A program made the translations under genes and the position numbers. Of a stretch of 64,000 bases of DNA, positions 10,709-22,471 are shown one piece after another (positions within the stretch are counted from its first letter, which is position 1; every line of letters starts with the position of its first letter). Location: contig CAJJDP010000116.1 of assembly GCA_905182995.1 (NCBI GenBank), positions 282,684-346,683 on the forward strand, read 5' to 3'. This DNA comes from Paramecium octaurelia (Eukaryota; Ciliophora; Oligohymenophorea; Peniculida; Parameciidae). The notes under the pieces are model-generated. The model was not told the origin of the DNA and made no database searches. It saw nothing but the letters and a program-made list of their open reading frames with translations.

Positions 10709-13700
10709 ATGACTGGACCACTCCAAAAATTAATTGAAACCGACAATGACACTTATTCAAAGAGAGACAAGAATCCATAAGTACTTATATATTTGAATTC
10801 TTAAGCATCTTCTCTAAGAAATGCTCAACACCAATAACACAAACAAAATCTAGAAATTGATATCTTCAATTAGTCAACATGATCTCAACATGGATAATCT
10901 GTCCCAACAAGAACTACTTAACCTAATCCTGAAAGTATATCAACTCAATCTCTATGATGAAATCAACTTCATTAACATCCTTTATGAAGCATATACAGAT
11001 AAACAACACAAAGATGTCCTGAAATATCTAATATTGCACTGCCATGAATAACTTATTGGGAAATCAGGAAATGCAACAAGACTGTTAGAGATATTCTAAG
11101 AGATGCTATCCTTAAATCCCGATTTTACTTCATTTTAATTGGAGTATCAATTAGATTCAATTCCAGTTTCATTCAATCGTATTCAATTACGTTGTATGCT
11201 CCTCCTGAACCAATATGACGTCTTGCGTTCTTTGAAAGGAGCAGTAGTCTTATTCGAACAATTAGAAGGCTTTATATTTCAATAATTTAAGTCCAATGCC
11301 ATACCAACTCAAAATGATATTAGTACTCTTGTCATTGCATATATATTATTGAGTGAACAATTAGAGTTGTCCACACGCCTTGGTTTGAATAAATAAGCAT
11401 TAGAGATTATGGGAAAACCTTCAGATTGCTCAATTACTGATCTCAAAAGAAAATTCATCTATAATGCATCAAAATTGTCCCAAAAATACCTAGGCCAAAT
11501 GATTTTTGATTAGATCAACGGATTACATAGAAAGATGAGTCCTGATGTGAATCGATCCTAATCAGTTTCTCAGGATACTGTTCTGCATTAGTTTCTTGTA
11601 GATTCACTTGATATGCTCTACCTCAAAAATTATAAGGATATGTTTGATATTGATCGTTTAAGTACTAATCTAATATCTTCCCCTTACATTTTTACATTGA
11701 TGGAAAAGTAAGACAGTATTTAGTTATCATTTTAGAATCCTACCTGAGAGCAAGAAAAAGGATAAAGGTTTATCCATACTAAGTGATGATCAAATGAGAC
11801 CAAATTCAGGCAAACAGTTTTAAATTAAGCAAATTAAAAATGATCTCAACAGTCCTAATTAAACCAGATTCAAATAATAAAATTTCAATGTACTTTCCAA
11901 TAACAATTCCTAAACTCAAATACCTGTAAGCACAGCAAGTAAACCTACATCTAACAGACCTCCTTTGAATCAATAATTGTCATCTGGCTCATTGCATTCA
12001 TCTGGTAAGATTAATCAATTTGATTCCCAAGAGTTTGAGATCATCTAAAACAAACTAGTAGTACAATAAAGAGAACTGGATGAATTAAAATAATTATATG
12101 CTCAATCATCAGCCACTAAAAAGTAGGAACCTGAGAATAATCAATTAGCTGAACAATTAAAGAAAAAAATAGATTTATTGGAGAATAATCTATTTTAGAT
12201 CAAAAATGAAAACTCAACCAATAAAAAAGAAAAAGAATAAAAACAAACTGAAGTCATTGAACTAAAGACTTAATTATAAGATTTGATTACTAAACAATCC
12301 TAATTAGAGAAATTATTACAATCATAATCTCAATAATAATAAATGATAATCTATTAATAAAACCTATTGTAATAATAGGCTGCTTAAACAACACAGACCT
12401 TAATTCAATAATAATCTAAATCCACCATTTAAACACCCACTATGAATATTCAAATACCACCAAAAGGGAACTTAAAAGATTAAAGAATCCTTAATCAATC
12501 ACCTGATGATGACTTCATTTAAATGGATGAGACAACACCCTATATATATAAGTAGAATCAAAGCTACATCATATAATTACTTGAGTTACTGGATGTAAAT
12601 GTGACCTTTTGTAAAATGTACACAAAATATTAATCAACATCTCAAGATGAAAACAATTAATGGAATAACGACATTTTGAATGTTGCCAATTATAGAGTAG
12701 AAGCCTCTGTAATTGAAACCAAAGATGAAGGCAAATCTATTCTACTTAGAGCATTCGACGAAAAGAATGCAATGATGTGTTAAGAATATATAAATTTGGA
12801 ATTACTGAAAGGCTTAATTACATATGTAGATTTCTAAGAAATGCTACCAACCAATCAACCTAGTGTTAACACTACTCATCAATTCTTCAAATTCTTGGTT
12901 CTACCATATACAGCTGTAGTTCCAGATGAATTAACGCAAGAGATGAAATTATAATTCTGGCCAAAACCATATGGATTATTAAATGGATTGACATTGAGAG
13001 TAGATTTCATGGATAGAAATTGTCTGATTTATATACATCATATTGAAACTGATTAATTCAGGATTTCAATTTGTGATCCAAATAGTAAGGACACCTTGAG
13101 ATTAGATTTAGAAATGGATTATTCAACAATGGATGCTTTCTTTAAAGATGCAAAATCTATCAAAGATCAATATGCATTCTTTAGTAAGACTACTCTGTTA
13201 AAAATGACTGAAAAGACTCCTAAATTTGGGGACGATGATGTAGCTGAAGCATTGCAAGAGAGACATTTTGATAAAAGTAAAATTAAATAAGTGTAGTAAT
13301 CATTATCAATAAATCAAACTTATATGACTGAGAATCTGAGTTTCAAGAGTCCTTTTGAATTTCTGAAGTATTTAAAGACCATAGTTATGTTTTTTGAGTA
13401 ATTCCTGAAATAATTAGGGATTTCATTTTCTAATTCTTTATTTGGATAGAAATATTTCAGATGTAAAAGTTGGAATACTGGAACCAAGAATCAACTGTAA
13501 ATCGTAGTAGATAATTAAGATCAATAAGTCGTTTAAGTGAGTCTATTAAATTGTTTTGAGACATTTGGGCCAAATAAAACTAAAATAAAAGCACAAGGGT
13601 AAACTACTCTTCCTTATTCATCAATTCAAAGAGAATTCTCAGTTAAGTATGACAAATTAGCAGCAGAAGAAAAGACAGCAATATTTTAACAACTCTTATA

Positions 13701-14249
13701 CTCCTTCAATCTCAATGTTTTTGAGAAAGTCTGTGAACAAAGTCAAGAGTAATTTGATAAAAACCCCATCATTCAAAATTCATATGATTGTGGTTCATAT
13801 AAAAGGTATTAATATATCTAAACTGATTAGAATGATATTATATGATAATTCCAAAATATCAGTGGTTACCATTTAAGTGATCGGAGCTAATAGAAGGATG
13901 TGTGGAGTTAAGTTCTCAGTTTTCAATGTGGACACATCCCAAGAAATCGGCGTTTATCTTCCAACATCATAAGGAGAATGGGATTTGAGATCCTTGGATA
14001 AATAAAAGATTAAATCATCTGTAGAAAATGTCCCATTTGCAGAGTTTTTCCTTACCCAAATCCTCAAATGTCCAATTACCACTTAAGTAACAGTTCCTAT
14101 AATTCTAGATTTTGTTTAAGAAAATATTGAAGGCAGACAGCAAAGGCAATCAGATTAATAGCAATGAGATCAACAATCGAAAAGCCTTCATTGAGAGAGT
14201 GGATAATCTAATTACATGGTAAGAAGTATTGGCTGCTGCTTAAAACTGA
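10709..14249 (+). CDS. large Q-rich coiled-coil protein, unknown function
   Basis: About 1,147 residues with four introns, the first 25 nt and ending AAG, then 28, 25 and a possible 19 nt near the 3' end. If the last is not an intron, the protein stops at 14167. Residues 1-330 are helical (LSQQELLNLILKVYQLN; DVLRSLKGAVVLFEQLEGF). A linker follows, then a coiled coil rich in glutamine written almost entirely with TAA/TAG, and a 600-residue C-terminal region of mixed alpha/beta character with no match I know. The even codon quality throughout argues for a single functional gene. It may be a ciliate-specific scaffold; that is only inference from architecture. Confidence 0.65.
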
Positions 14250-14544
14250 TTTTGTTAACAATACTTCTGAGTTATTATATATAATTGTATTTTTGATAGA
14301 ATTAATAAGATAATAAATGAATCAAATCTTGAAATACAGTTTATCATATACTTTTCAATAAGATAATTTATTAATTTTATCCTTCCATTGAACTAGTATG
14401 ATATGTTCAATTTAATGCATGTGATTCATCGAATCAATGCAATTAGATTTTGATTATAGTTAATAAGATCAAGGCATAATTATATTAAATTAAGAATTAG
14501 ATAATGCAAATAAAAGTGAATATTTAATTAATATACAAATCTGA
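14250..14544. other. AT-rich spacer
   Basis: Intergenic sequence between two plus-strand genes. I see only AT-rich DNA; the promoter of the following gene should be here. Confidence 0.4.
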
Positions 14545-16467
14545 ATGCTATTTATTTTTTTGATTGGACTAAGTTGTATAGTAGCAAGAGATGCTGATTT
14601 GATCGAAACGGAGATAGCTTAATTGGAGCATTTAATTTAACTGCAGACTGAGAAATTGCATTACTTAAAGGAATTAAGGGAGATTTCAATAAACAATTAA
14701 TAAAATATTCCTGTATTAATGATTAATATTGGAGTAGTAAATTGATTAATAAGTACTCTAAGAAGTTGTATAAAAGAAGCCTTACAAGACTTAGAGTAAC
14801 GATAAACAGAATTTAAACAAGGAGAGATCATTCACAAATCGAATGCTTAAGAAATATTAATTTAATATTACAAATTCCATTTTGGATGCCTCCTTGATTC
14901 AAACGTAATTGCATATACATTTAATAGTTTCTAATACAAATCTACAACAACTGACAACTCCTTCACCCAAATGTTGTATGTTGTTACAAACACAAAGGAA
15001 ATTGAGATTTATGATTTATCCAATGCATTGATTGTTAATGCCTAATTGGGTATTATATACTATCATATTAGATTTCTAACCTCAATACGTGTCAATTAGT
15101 AATCGTGCAGATGATCCGATATTGGCTTTGGCAAGTACTCATTGAGCATTTATATTTTTAGATAAGGATGGCAAATTCGCATTGTATAAAATAGAGAATT
15201 CCAGAATGGCTATAGAATCACAAGATTCCTAAAAACCCAAAACCAAATTAGTTATTTAATTGAACAAGGAATTTGAAATGAATATTGAGAACTAGCAAAT
15301 CACATCCATGATATATGCAATGGTTAAAGGCACAAAATACATCCTATTTGGTTCTAGCAGTGGAAGTGTTTAGTATTGAAATGGTGTTATACTAGTGCTT
15401 ATACTCGTAATGGTACATTAGTGGGAGAGAGGAATTTCAATAGTCCCATCATTCAAGTGATCAAATCTTATCCGAATATGTTATATTTAACATCTACTGG
15501 ATTTGGATACATCAATCCTCTCAACTTGGAGATAGTGCAACCAATTTGTGACAATGTACATGTATTTTTAATAATCAAAGTTGCCATTTTAAATAGTTCA
15601 TTTGACATTGGATATTCAATAAACCAATATTGTCTATGCACTATCTGATTTAGGTGAGGTATATGTTTTTGAAATCAAACAAAATGAGTAATGCAAAATG
15701 AAGTTGAAATTAGTGAATAATCAATAAGCTTAAGTGATATTGAACAACGCCAAATTATATAGTTTAAGACATTATCTTATAGTTTATGATTAGGACACTA
15801 GAGAATCATTGTTATATAATACAACTGATGTGTTGACTGAAGTGGATTATGATCAACCTTTCCATCTTGAACTCTTCAAATAGATCAAAGGTCAATAAGT
15901 TGTGTTACAATCAATCAAAGGGAATGGGGCATCACATTATTTGTTGACCAGGGAAGTATAGAATGATCACGAATTGATCAGTTATTATGAGATAACTATG
16001 CCCTAGAAGAAGGATACAGACATCTTCTCCAATTTCAGGTTCCCCATAATCATCATTGCAATCGTTATTGTGCTCTTGTATCAATTCTGGTTCAAAGGCA
16101 AGAAGAAGGACAAGAAAGAGAAGGGATCCAAGAAGAAAATAAGAGGAGAAGATGAAGAGATTGAATAAATCCTAAATTAGGCAAAGAAACCTATGGCTGG
16201 TCCTGCTGGAGGGGCTTCCACAATCAATAATAGATCTCCAACCAGATCAGAAGTGTAGAATGGGTAGAAACAAGTCAGATTTGATGAAAATCTAAAGAGA
16301 GCTGACAAATTCAAGGAGCAACTTGAAAATTTAGATTAAAAAACCAAGTTACTTAATGAGAGAGTAGGAGTCACAAATAATATTGAGGCCCAGAGACAAA
16401 GTAATTATGTCTATTATAATTAGAGTTGGCATAACAAGCATTACTGTAGAAAAATAAATATGTATGA
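14545..16467 (+). CDS. type I membrane protein with propeller-like lumenal domain
   Basis: 584 residues after seven introns of 22-27 nt. The protein begins with a signal peptide (MLFIFLIGLSCIVARD) and a short coiled coil. A 350-residue lumenal domain follows with repeated beta-type motifs such as EIEIYDLSNALIV, ALANKDGKFALYKI, YLTSTGFGYINPLNLEI and IVYALSDLGEVYVFEI, which look like blades of a WD/PQQ-type propeller. Then comes one membrane helix (FPIIIIAIVIVLLYQFWF), a strongly basic stop-transfer stretch and a cytosolic coiled coil. This layout is reminiscent of ER propeller proteins such as EMC1 or the IRE1 lumenal domain, but I see no kinase or other named domain. One intron near 15350 could instead be a frame slip after LFGSSSGSV. 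Confidence 0.65.
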
Positions 16468-16489
16468 TAAATCATAAAAATAAGATCAA

Positions 16490-17070
16490 TCATTCTTACT
16501 GTTTCCCATCAATATTATTGTATAATGTATCATAATATTACTGAAGTTGTTTCATGAATCCTGTGTTCGGTTAGGCTATTGGTCTTTTAGTTTTTACTAA
16601 TTCCAAAGCTTCATTAACAGTCATTTTATGATTCTTGATTAAGTATGCAATAATGAACGTAGTTGATCTCGACTTTCCAGCAAAACTGAATATTAATCAT
16701 AAATACCAATGAACAAGGATGTTTTATTGAGTGTTTACAGCATTTTCAATAAATGCATTAGACTCATCAAATTTTGATTTGATGTCTTGATCTACGCTAT
16801 CGTTGATGTTGATTATCAGAGATCCAAAATCATTAGAAAATGGCGCCTTTGGCATTTCACAAGCAGACAGAATAAATTTAATGTTTGCTATGAATATTAT
16901 CTTGCAGATATACATTCCAAGAGTTTCTTTTTATTTAATGCACATCCCAAACAGCCCAAATACAGATTGGGAATGATCTCAATCGGAATGCTATCCTCTT
17001 TTAATTGTCTCATTATTAAAATGATCTTTATCTTGTCCATCAAATTCTAAACTGAAATATTATGAGACAT
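16490..17070 (-). CDS. dual-specificity protein phosphatase
   Basis: 177 residues with introns of 26 and 21 nt; the second splits the active-site cysteine codon. The product opens the catalytic domain with IPIEIIPNLYLGCLG, has the general-acid region NINDSVDQDIKSKF, and ends with the cysteine phosphatase signature VHCFAGKSRSTTFIIAYLI followed by MTVNEALELVKTKRP. That is a complete atypical DUSP core without extra domains. It should dephosphorylate tyrosine or serine/threonine residues; the target is unknown. Its stop lies 22 bp from the stop of the convergent type I membrane protein gene. Confidence 0.88.
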
Positions 17071-17144
17071 CTCATTTTCTTTTTTCTCTTATGTTTCCTC
17101 AGCTTATTACATAATTTATATTTATATATATATATTAATAATTA

Positions 17145-17788
17145 ATGGAAAACTTGGATCAAAATACAAATACAGATGATCGCAATCTCCAACTCTCCTA
17201 ATTAGTTTTGCAATAGAAAAGGGACAAAATTATACTACAGAAAAAGATCTAGACTCTGGAAAGATAAAATAAGTATGTATCCATTTGATTAGAAACTTGT
17301 CTCAACAAATGGAATCCTATAAAAATGAAAAAGAAGAACTAGCAAATTAAATTAAATCACTTAAAGAATACATAGCTAAACAAGACTCTGTGACTACTAA
17401 ATTAAATGGATTAATGTAACTAATCAATTATAATGAAGAAAAAAATTGCTTCAAAGAGATGAAGAGTCCCAACAACATGATCATTCATTGAGTGCTCCTA
17501 AAACTGATGCAAAATCTTATAAATAAGACAATTACGAGAGGAAAAAAAAAGATAAAGAGTAATCTGATCAATAAATTTTCTAGATATTTAGAAGAACAAT
17601 AAAAGCTGGATCTTAATGAACAAATTATTGCTTAATATAAAAAACAATCACTTAAAGATCAATCAGTTTCCAGCAAACTTCCACCAATTGAAGATACAAA
17701 GAATAAACCAATTATAGTCTAAGTTCCAAAAAGCTAATTAAAGAAAATTAACCCTTAATATTTAATTGAACAATTGCAGAAGGAATGA
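17145..17788 (+). CDS. coiled-coil protein, unknown
   Basis: 191 residues after three introns (20, 23 and 25 nt). It is almost entirely charged and helical, with heptad-like stretches (QQMESYKNEKEELANQIKSL) and a low-complexity centre (NYERKKKDKE). No family is recognised. It converges on DPH5 with only 11 bp between the stop codons, so their 3' UTRs must overlap. Confidence 0.62.
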
Positions 17789-17799
17789 TATTATACAAA

Positions 17800-18680
17800 T
17801 CAATCAATTTTTTGTTAATTGTTTCTATAAAATTAGAACATTTCCTCTTCAATGGGATGCAATTCCTTAGCACAGATTACAAACGAATGTAAAGGTGGAC
17901 CCATTTCTATATCCAAAAATTCATGCAAAAACCCAGAAACAATCTAAATATTAATCAGCATCTACCTTTTATGTTTCAAACCCTACTCTTGCTACTCCAA
18001 AGCACTTTGTTTTTTCATCAATTGCATTTAAACCCAATTATTTATCTGATTCTATAATTTATTCTACTGCTACTTGAGTACTCATAAATCTAGGAGCTTC
18101 ATAAATTTTTTTGCCTCTAGCTAAATTTTCCTCTGAAATTTCCTTCACTTTTATATCCAAAAGGACTAAAGTGTGTAAATTATGATCTAAATTAGCCTTG
18201 ATTTTTGGATAAAAACTGTAGGGTTTCCATTTCTCAGTAAAAAATGGTACAGATACGGTTTCTCCAAATCTATACACTTATAATCCTGTGCAACCAATAG
18301 CATTAATAATAGAAGCATTATGAACCACTTCTACTTTGATTCCCAACTTTACTGCTCTTAAGAATAGATCTGTATGTGTAGTGGCACAAAAAGGATCACC
18401 TACAACCAAGAATGCATAATTATTTTGAGGGTCTTTTGACACATTCTCAAGTATTTAATCTATTCCAGTCTCACAACACTCTCTATCTGCCTCAATAACT
18501 TCTTTTCCATAGAATTCTTAAAGTAATAATCTATTAATTCCTAGTATAGATGTGTAACTTTCTAAATAGATCTCCTTGCATGTTTTTACAGCCTAATTAA
18601 TATTTAAAGCTTACTTCAAATCCTTTAACCGTAATATCTCTATGATCACCAAGTCCTAAACCGATTATAAAAAAAACCAT
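17800..18680 (-). CDS. DPH5: diphthine methyl ester synthase
   Basis: 278 residues, about the usual length, with two 22-nt introns. This SAM-dependent enzyme methylates the modified histidine of elongation factor 2 during diphthamide synthesis in the cytosol. Matches to the family include the start [19 protein letters not shown], then [59 protein letters not shown] and [14 protein letters not shown], and a C-terminal KCFGVARVG. It looks intact and functional. Confidence 0.95.
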
Positions 18681-18716
18681 TAATTAATATTTATACAAAA
18701 AATATTACTATATATT

Positions 18717-19782
18717 TCAATATTATTATTATCTTCTTACATTACTTTACTAGATTGAGGTTGTTTTCTCAGTTGTGGTTATAGTTTTCTATTTCTTCAA
18801 AGAATCCAACTCTGCTTAGGCCATCATACATTATTCTTATGCTGTGTGATAATCTTGATTGGCTTTCATGAATTTGTCTTTCCACACATTAGCCTCATTG
18901 GAATAATATTTCAATTTTTCTGTTGTCGACTAGAATTCTCTCATTTCAGATTCCAAATCCCTTATCATTTGCTTATATTATCCAATTTCTTATTCTTTAT
19001 TTCTAAGATAATAACATAATATAAATACTAGATTACTCTATTCTAATTTTGCATTTCCATTGCTTGTTAATTTATAGCTCCTTCTAATTTCAAGATTTGT
19101 CTTTCCTTATCTGCCAATGCATCTCTTAATTATCTAACTTCATCTCCTCCTTGCAATAATTACTAGTATTCTAATTGCAATTTCTAATATCTTTATCTCC
19201 ATGAATCGATTTCACTTTATTAATTTTGTATTTCTTTTCTTAATCCATCTTCAATATCTTTCATCATCTTAATTTTGGCTTCCAACTCCCTGACTTAAAA
19301 CTCTTCATTTGAAGTGACCTTTAATTCTTAACCTTGATTTTTGTATCTAGCCAATTCAGTTTATAAGTCATAGATCTTGACTTCTAATTCTACACATTTC
19401 TTCTTCCAAGGTTCTTCGACATCCTCAACTGAAAGCACTTGCATCTCTCTTTCCACATGATATAATTCATTAATTTCTGGTTATTGAGGAGGGGGAGTAG
19501 CCAATTATTATGGTTGAACTTATTAAGGAGAGCTTTATTAATATTGATATTAGGGGATCTTGTACTCATGTGTATGATGCCTACAATCTTTTCATTCAGT
19601 TACATGTGATGAGTTTATAGTGTCTTAACCTATTGATTCTGAATATACTAATTCTGAAACCCTTATTAAGTGTAAATGGATGGTCCAGTGGGAACCTTAA
19701 TCGGAGATGAATAAGGTTGGAAAGGAGATCTTTGATTTCCACTTGGTCCCAATATTATGGGTTGCACTTGTTATGGATACAT
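18717..19782 (-). CDS. glutamine/proline-rich coiled-coil protein
   Basis: 337 residues with two 26-nt introns. The first 110 residues are low complexity, rich in Q, P and Y (QQSSPQQVQPQQLATPPPQQ). The remainder is a long coiled coil (ELEVKIYDLQTELARYKNQ; LRDALADKERQILKLEGAI). It may be a cytoskeletal or basal-body component, but this rests only on the coiled coil. It ends 36 bp from the DPH5 start. Confidence 0.65.
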
Positions 19783-19836
19783 ATTTTAATATAAATTTAA
19801 TAATCCTCTAAAAATTAGTATTCTTTATGGAATAGT

Positions 19837-20978
19837 TCATTTATACAACAACTTTCCTTTTTTGATGATCATCCTGTCCTTAGTAGAAAAGCTTCGTTTT
19901 TTATCAATTTAGTGTAAAATGTCCTAATATTCAGTTTAGATTGTAGTAGGTTCCAACAATTATGCAACATGAGAAGTTGGAAATAGTTTCTGATGTAAGG
20001 TTTGTAACAATTTCTCGTTCATTAATACCAATTCTAAAACTTTGAATTTATCCTCTTTTCTAAAAACATTAAAATCTGAAAATTTGTTATCAACTTGAGC
20101 ATTCTAACGACGGCGCATAATATCTTTTCGAACTTACTTCTTTATTTAGTATTCAATACCTCAACACAATCAATAAAAAACTCTTCATACTCACTCCTTG
20201 TTGCAAATGCTTTAGTCGATTGACAGATTGCTTAATTCATTTTCTAACGTAATAATTGAATCTACTTGGTCTAAGAGTTTTCAATAAACGAAACATACTA
20301 GGCAATTTCATTTATTATTTAATTTTAATCATCATTGGCTACTCTATCAAAAATATCTTATAATTATTTCAGATGTTTTGGCTGTGCTTAGCCTGACATA
20401 ATTCTTTTTGGTCTAGGCTAAGTGCAAAATAATTATTGTTCTTTAATCTATTCTGCTTACTCTGTGACAACACTCGTTGTATGTCTTATAACTTCGTATT
20501 TCTTATTCTTTCTCATCAATTATTTTATTTATTCTTCAAGGAACTCATTCTCTTTCTGGACCTCCTGCAATCTAAATTTCAATTCAAAGATATCTTTATT
20601 TTTTACTTCGATCTTAGTATAAAGTTTAACACTCTCTTCTCTGAACCACTCCAGTTATTACTCCATATTTTGAATGCGCTTGTTATCCTTATAATATTTC
20701 TCCATCTCCACGCTTTTCTCCTTTAAATACTTCAAGTCTTCCTTCACCTATCTCATATAACCATTATATGCTATAACAAATTCAGAAAGAGCTCTCTCCT
20801 TCACCATAGTTACTTTGGATTCCAGCATATCTAAATAGTTTTCCACTTGGTTTTTTAAATCGTTAATCCTTGTGAGTTTATGGGGGGATGATGCCTAGGA
20901 TTGTACATCTTCGTAATTCTTTCCTGAAATAAATGATTTATGAGAATTTCTAATAGCAAAACTTTCACTATCGAACAT
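19837..20978 (-). CDS. coiled-coil protein, unknown
   Basis: 373 residues with one 20-nt intron ending AAG. Predicted coiled coils cover residues 35-160 (RLQEVQKENEFLEEQIKQL). The C-terminal part contains a basic segment (KQVRKDIMRRRQNAQ) and ends KDRMIIKKGKLLYK. No family is recognised. The start lies 10 bp from the start of the divergent plus-strand gene, and it is in tandem with the preceding coiled-coil gene. Confidence 0.65.
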
Positions 20979-20988
20979 AAATTAATTA
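20979..20988. promoter_or_regulatory. 10-bp space between divergent start codons
   Basis: Only ten AT-rich bases separate the proposed ATGs of two divergent coiled-coil genes. Either both transcripts are nearly leaderless, the promoters lie inside the coding sequence, or one true start is further downstream. Confidence 0.4.
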
Positions 20989-21697
20989 ATGAATAAATAG
21001 ATCAGGGACAAAGAAAACAAACCACTTATTGACAATGCCAGATTCAAAAGAATAGGCACTACTGATAGAACTGCATCGCCCATAAATCAAATATTATCTA
21101 AAATGAGAAAATAACAATCTCCACATTTATCTGCTAGAACTCCAAAGGAATGTTAGAGTAGAATATCTAATGATTGTGAACAATAACTGCAATTTGATGC
21201 TATTTTAGAGATGGAAGAAAGAAAACGTAAAATTAGAAAATTTAAATAATGCTTAACTGAAAATATTGAAAAATTAAAAGAATTTGATGCTATCACTCAA
21301 TAGCTTCTATGCTTTGAGGATTGCCTCACTTAAATTCTAAAAAATATTAAGCATATCAAAGTAAGAGATTGATTCCTATTCATAGAGTGAAATTTCAGAA
21401 TAGATTAAGTAGCAACAAATCAATTAAAAAATTAACATTCATCAAATAAAGGAGTCGATAAAGTAGATGTCTGAGGACATTTCATTGAATGAATTTAACA
21501 TAATAAAGGAGATGCAAATGAAACCATTTAATAACATAATGTCTCATTACATGAATAAATGTGAAGGGCATTTGGATAAAATTGAGAATATGATCAGCAC
21601 AGCTAAATAATAATTAGAATTCAAGGAAATGTGCAGATAAATTGAATAGAAACTATTGACTTTAAGAAATTAATCTCCACATTTTAAGGAGGTATGA
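20989..21697 (+). CDS. coiled-coil protein, unknown
   Basis: 227 residues with an intron at 21361-21385 (25 nt). A basic, serine/proline-containing N-terminus (RTASPINQILSKMRKQQSPH) leads into an acidic-basic coiled coil. No known domain. Its stop is 13 bp from that of the next, convergent gene. Confidence 0.62.
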
Positions 21698-21710
21698 ATA
21701 TTGATTGTAA

Positions 21711-22458
21711 TCATTCTTATTGTTCTTTGTTAATTTAAAATAGAAATTTTTCAGGAATTATCCATCCTGTTACTAAAGGTAGACCTTACTATTAAAAAAT
21801 TATAAAACACATACTTTCATCTATTCACAAATCAATTTAAAATGTGCCAAAGCTATTTAAACTTCATATTTCTAATCTTATTATTATTACTGTGATTGTT
21901 ATTATTACTACTGTTGGGCAACTGCTTATAAAGATATACGTGCTGATTTATTTGGATAGTCAATTAAAACAGTGAATGTCAGATTGCCCTTAATAGTCTA
22001 CTCCTCTAGCTTGATTTCTGGACTGGCTGACAATTGATCACATAAATCTAAGATATAGCCACAGTTTTCATAGCTAATTGGGAAATTCAAAGATTCCTTA
22101 TTATTGACCTAGAATTGGTGAATTTCTTAATTACTTCTTTTCCTATATCTGCAACAGGTTAAAATCTCCACAAATAAATATAATTTCTTGTATATTTCAT
22201 CTTGACAACGACTGAACCTTGTTTAGTGACTTGATATTGAGGCTACATTATATTTTATCTTACATAACAAGGCATAAGTGATACAATGGCTCCCTTCCCT
22301 TTAATTTTGCTGATTTAATCATAGTGATTAATCACATCGAAAGTATATGAATAATTGGTCGAGGCAGATTTCATACCGGGTTTTCCTTGATTTTGTCTAT
22401 TCAAACTACAGAAGCTGAACCTGAGATTGCTCATTCGTCTTAAAACATATCCAAACAT
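21711..22458 (-). CDS. possible organellar protein, unknown fold
   Basis: 224 residues with introns of 21, 26 and 26 nt. The N-terminus is arginine-rich, lacks acidic residues (MFGYVLRRMSNLRFSFCSL) and resembles a mitochondrial presequence. The middle is beta-rich (GKGAIVSLMPCYPQYQV; GSVVVKMKYTRNYIYLWRFQP), then a Q-run written with TAA/TAG, and a short tail (PLVTGWIIPEKFLFQI). The compact beta region with exposed aromatics could bind nucleic acid, in the manner of Whirly-type proteins, but I would not assign it. Confidence 0.6.
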
Positions 22459-22471
22459 TAAATAAATTATA

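Noticed and set aside
15340-15400. Apparent frame slip after LFGSSSGSV in the type I membrane protein
   Set aside because: A 23-nt GT..TAG intron keeps the frame and makes the whole model divisible by three. The slip is kept only as an alternative.
20422-20726. Two plus-strand hydrophobic frames resembling membrane proteins
   Set aside because: Antisense of a coiled-coil gene. The Phe/Leu/Ile richness is the complement of Lys/Glu codons.
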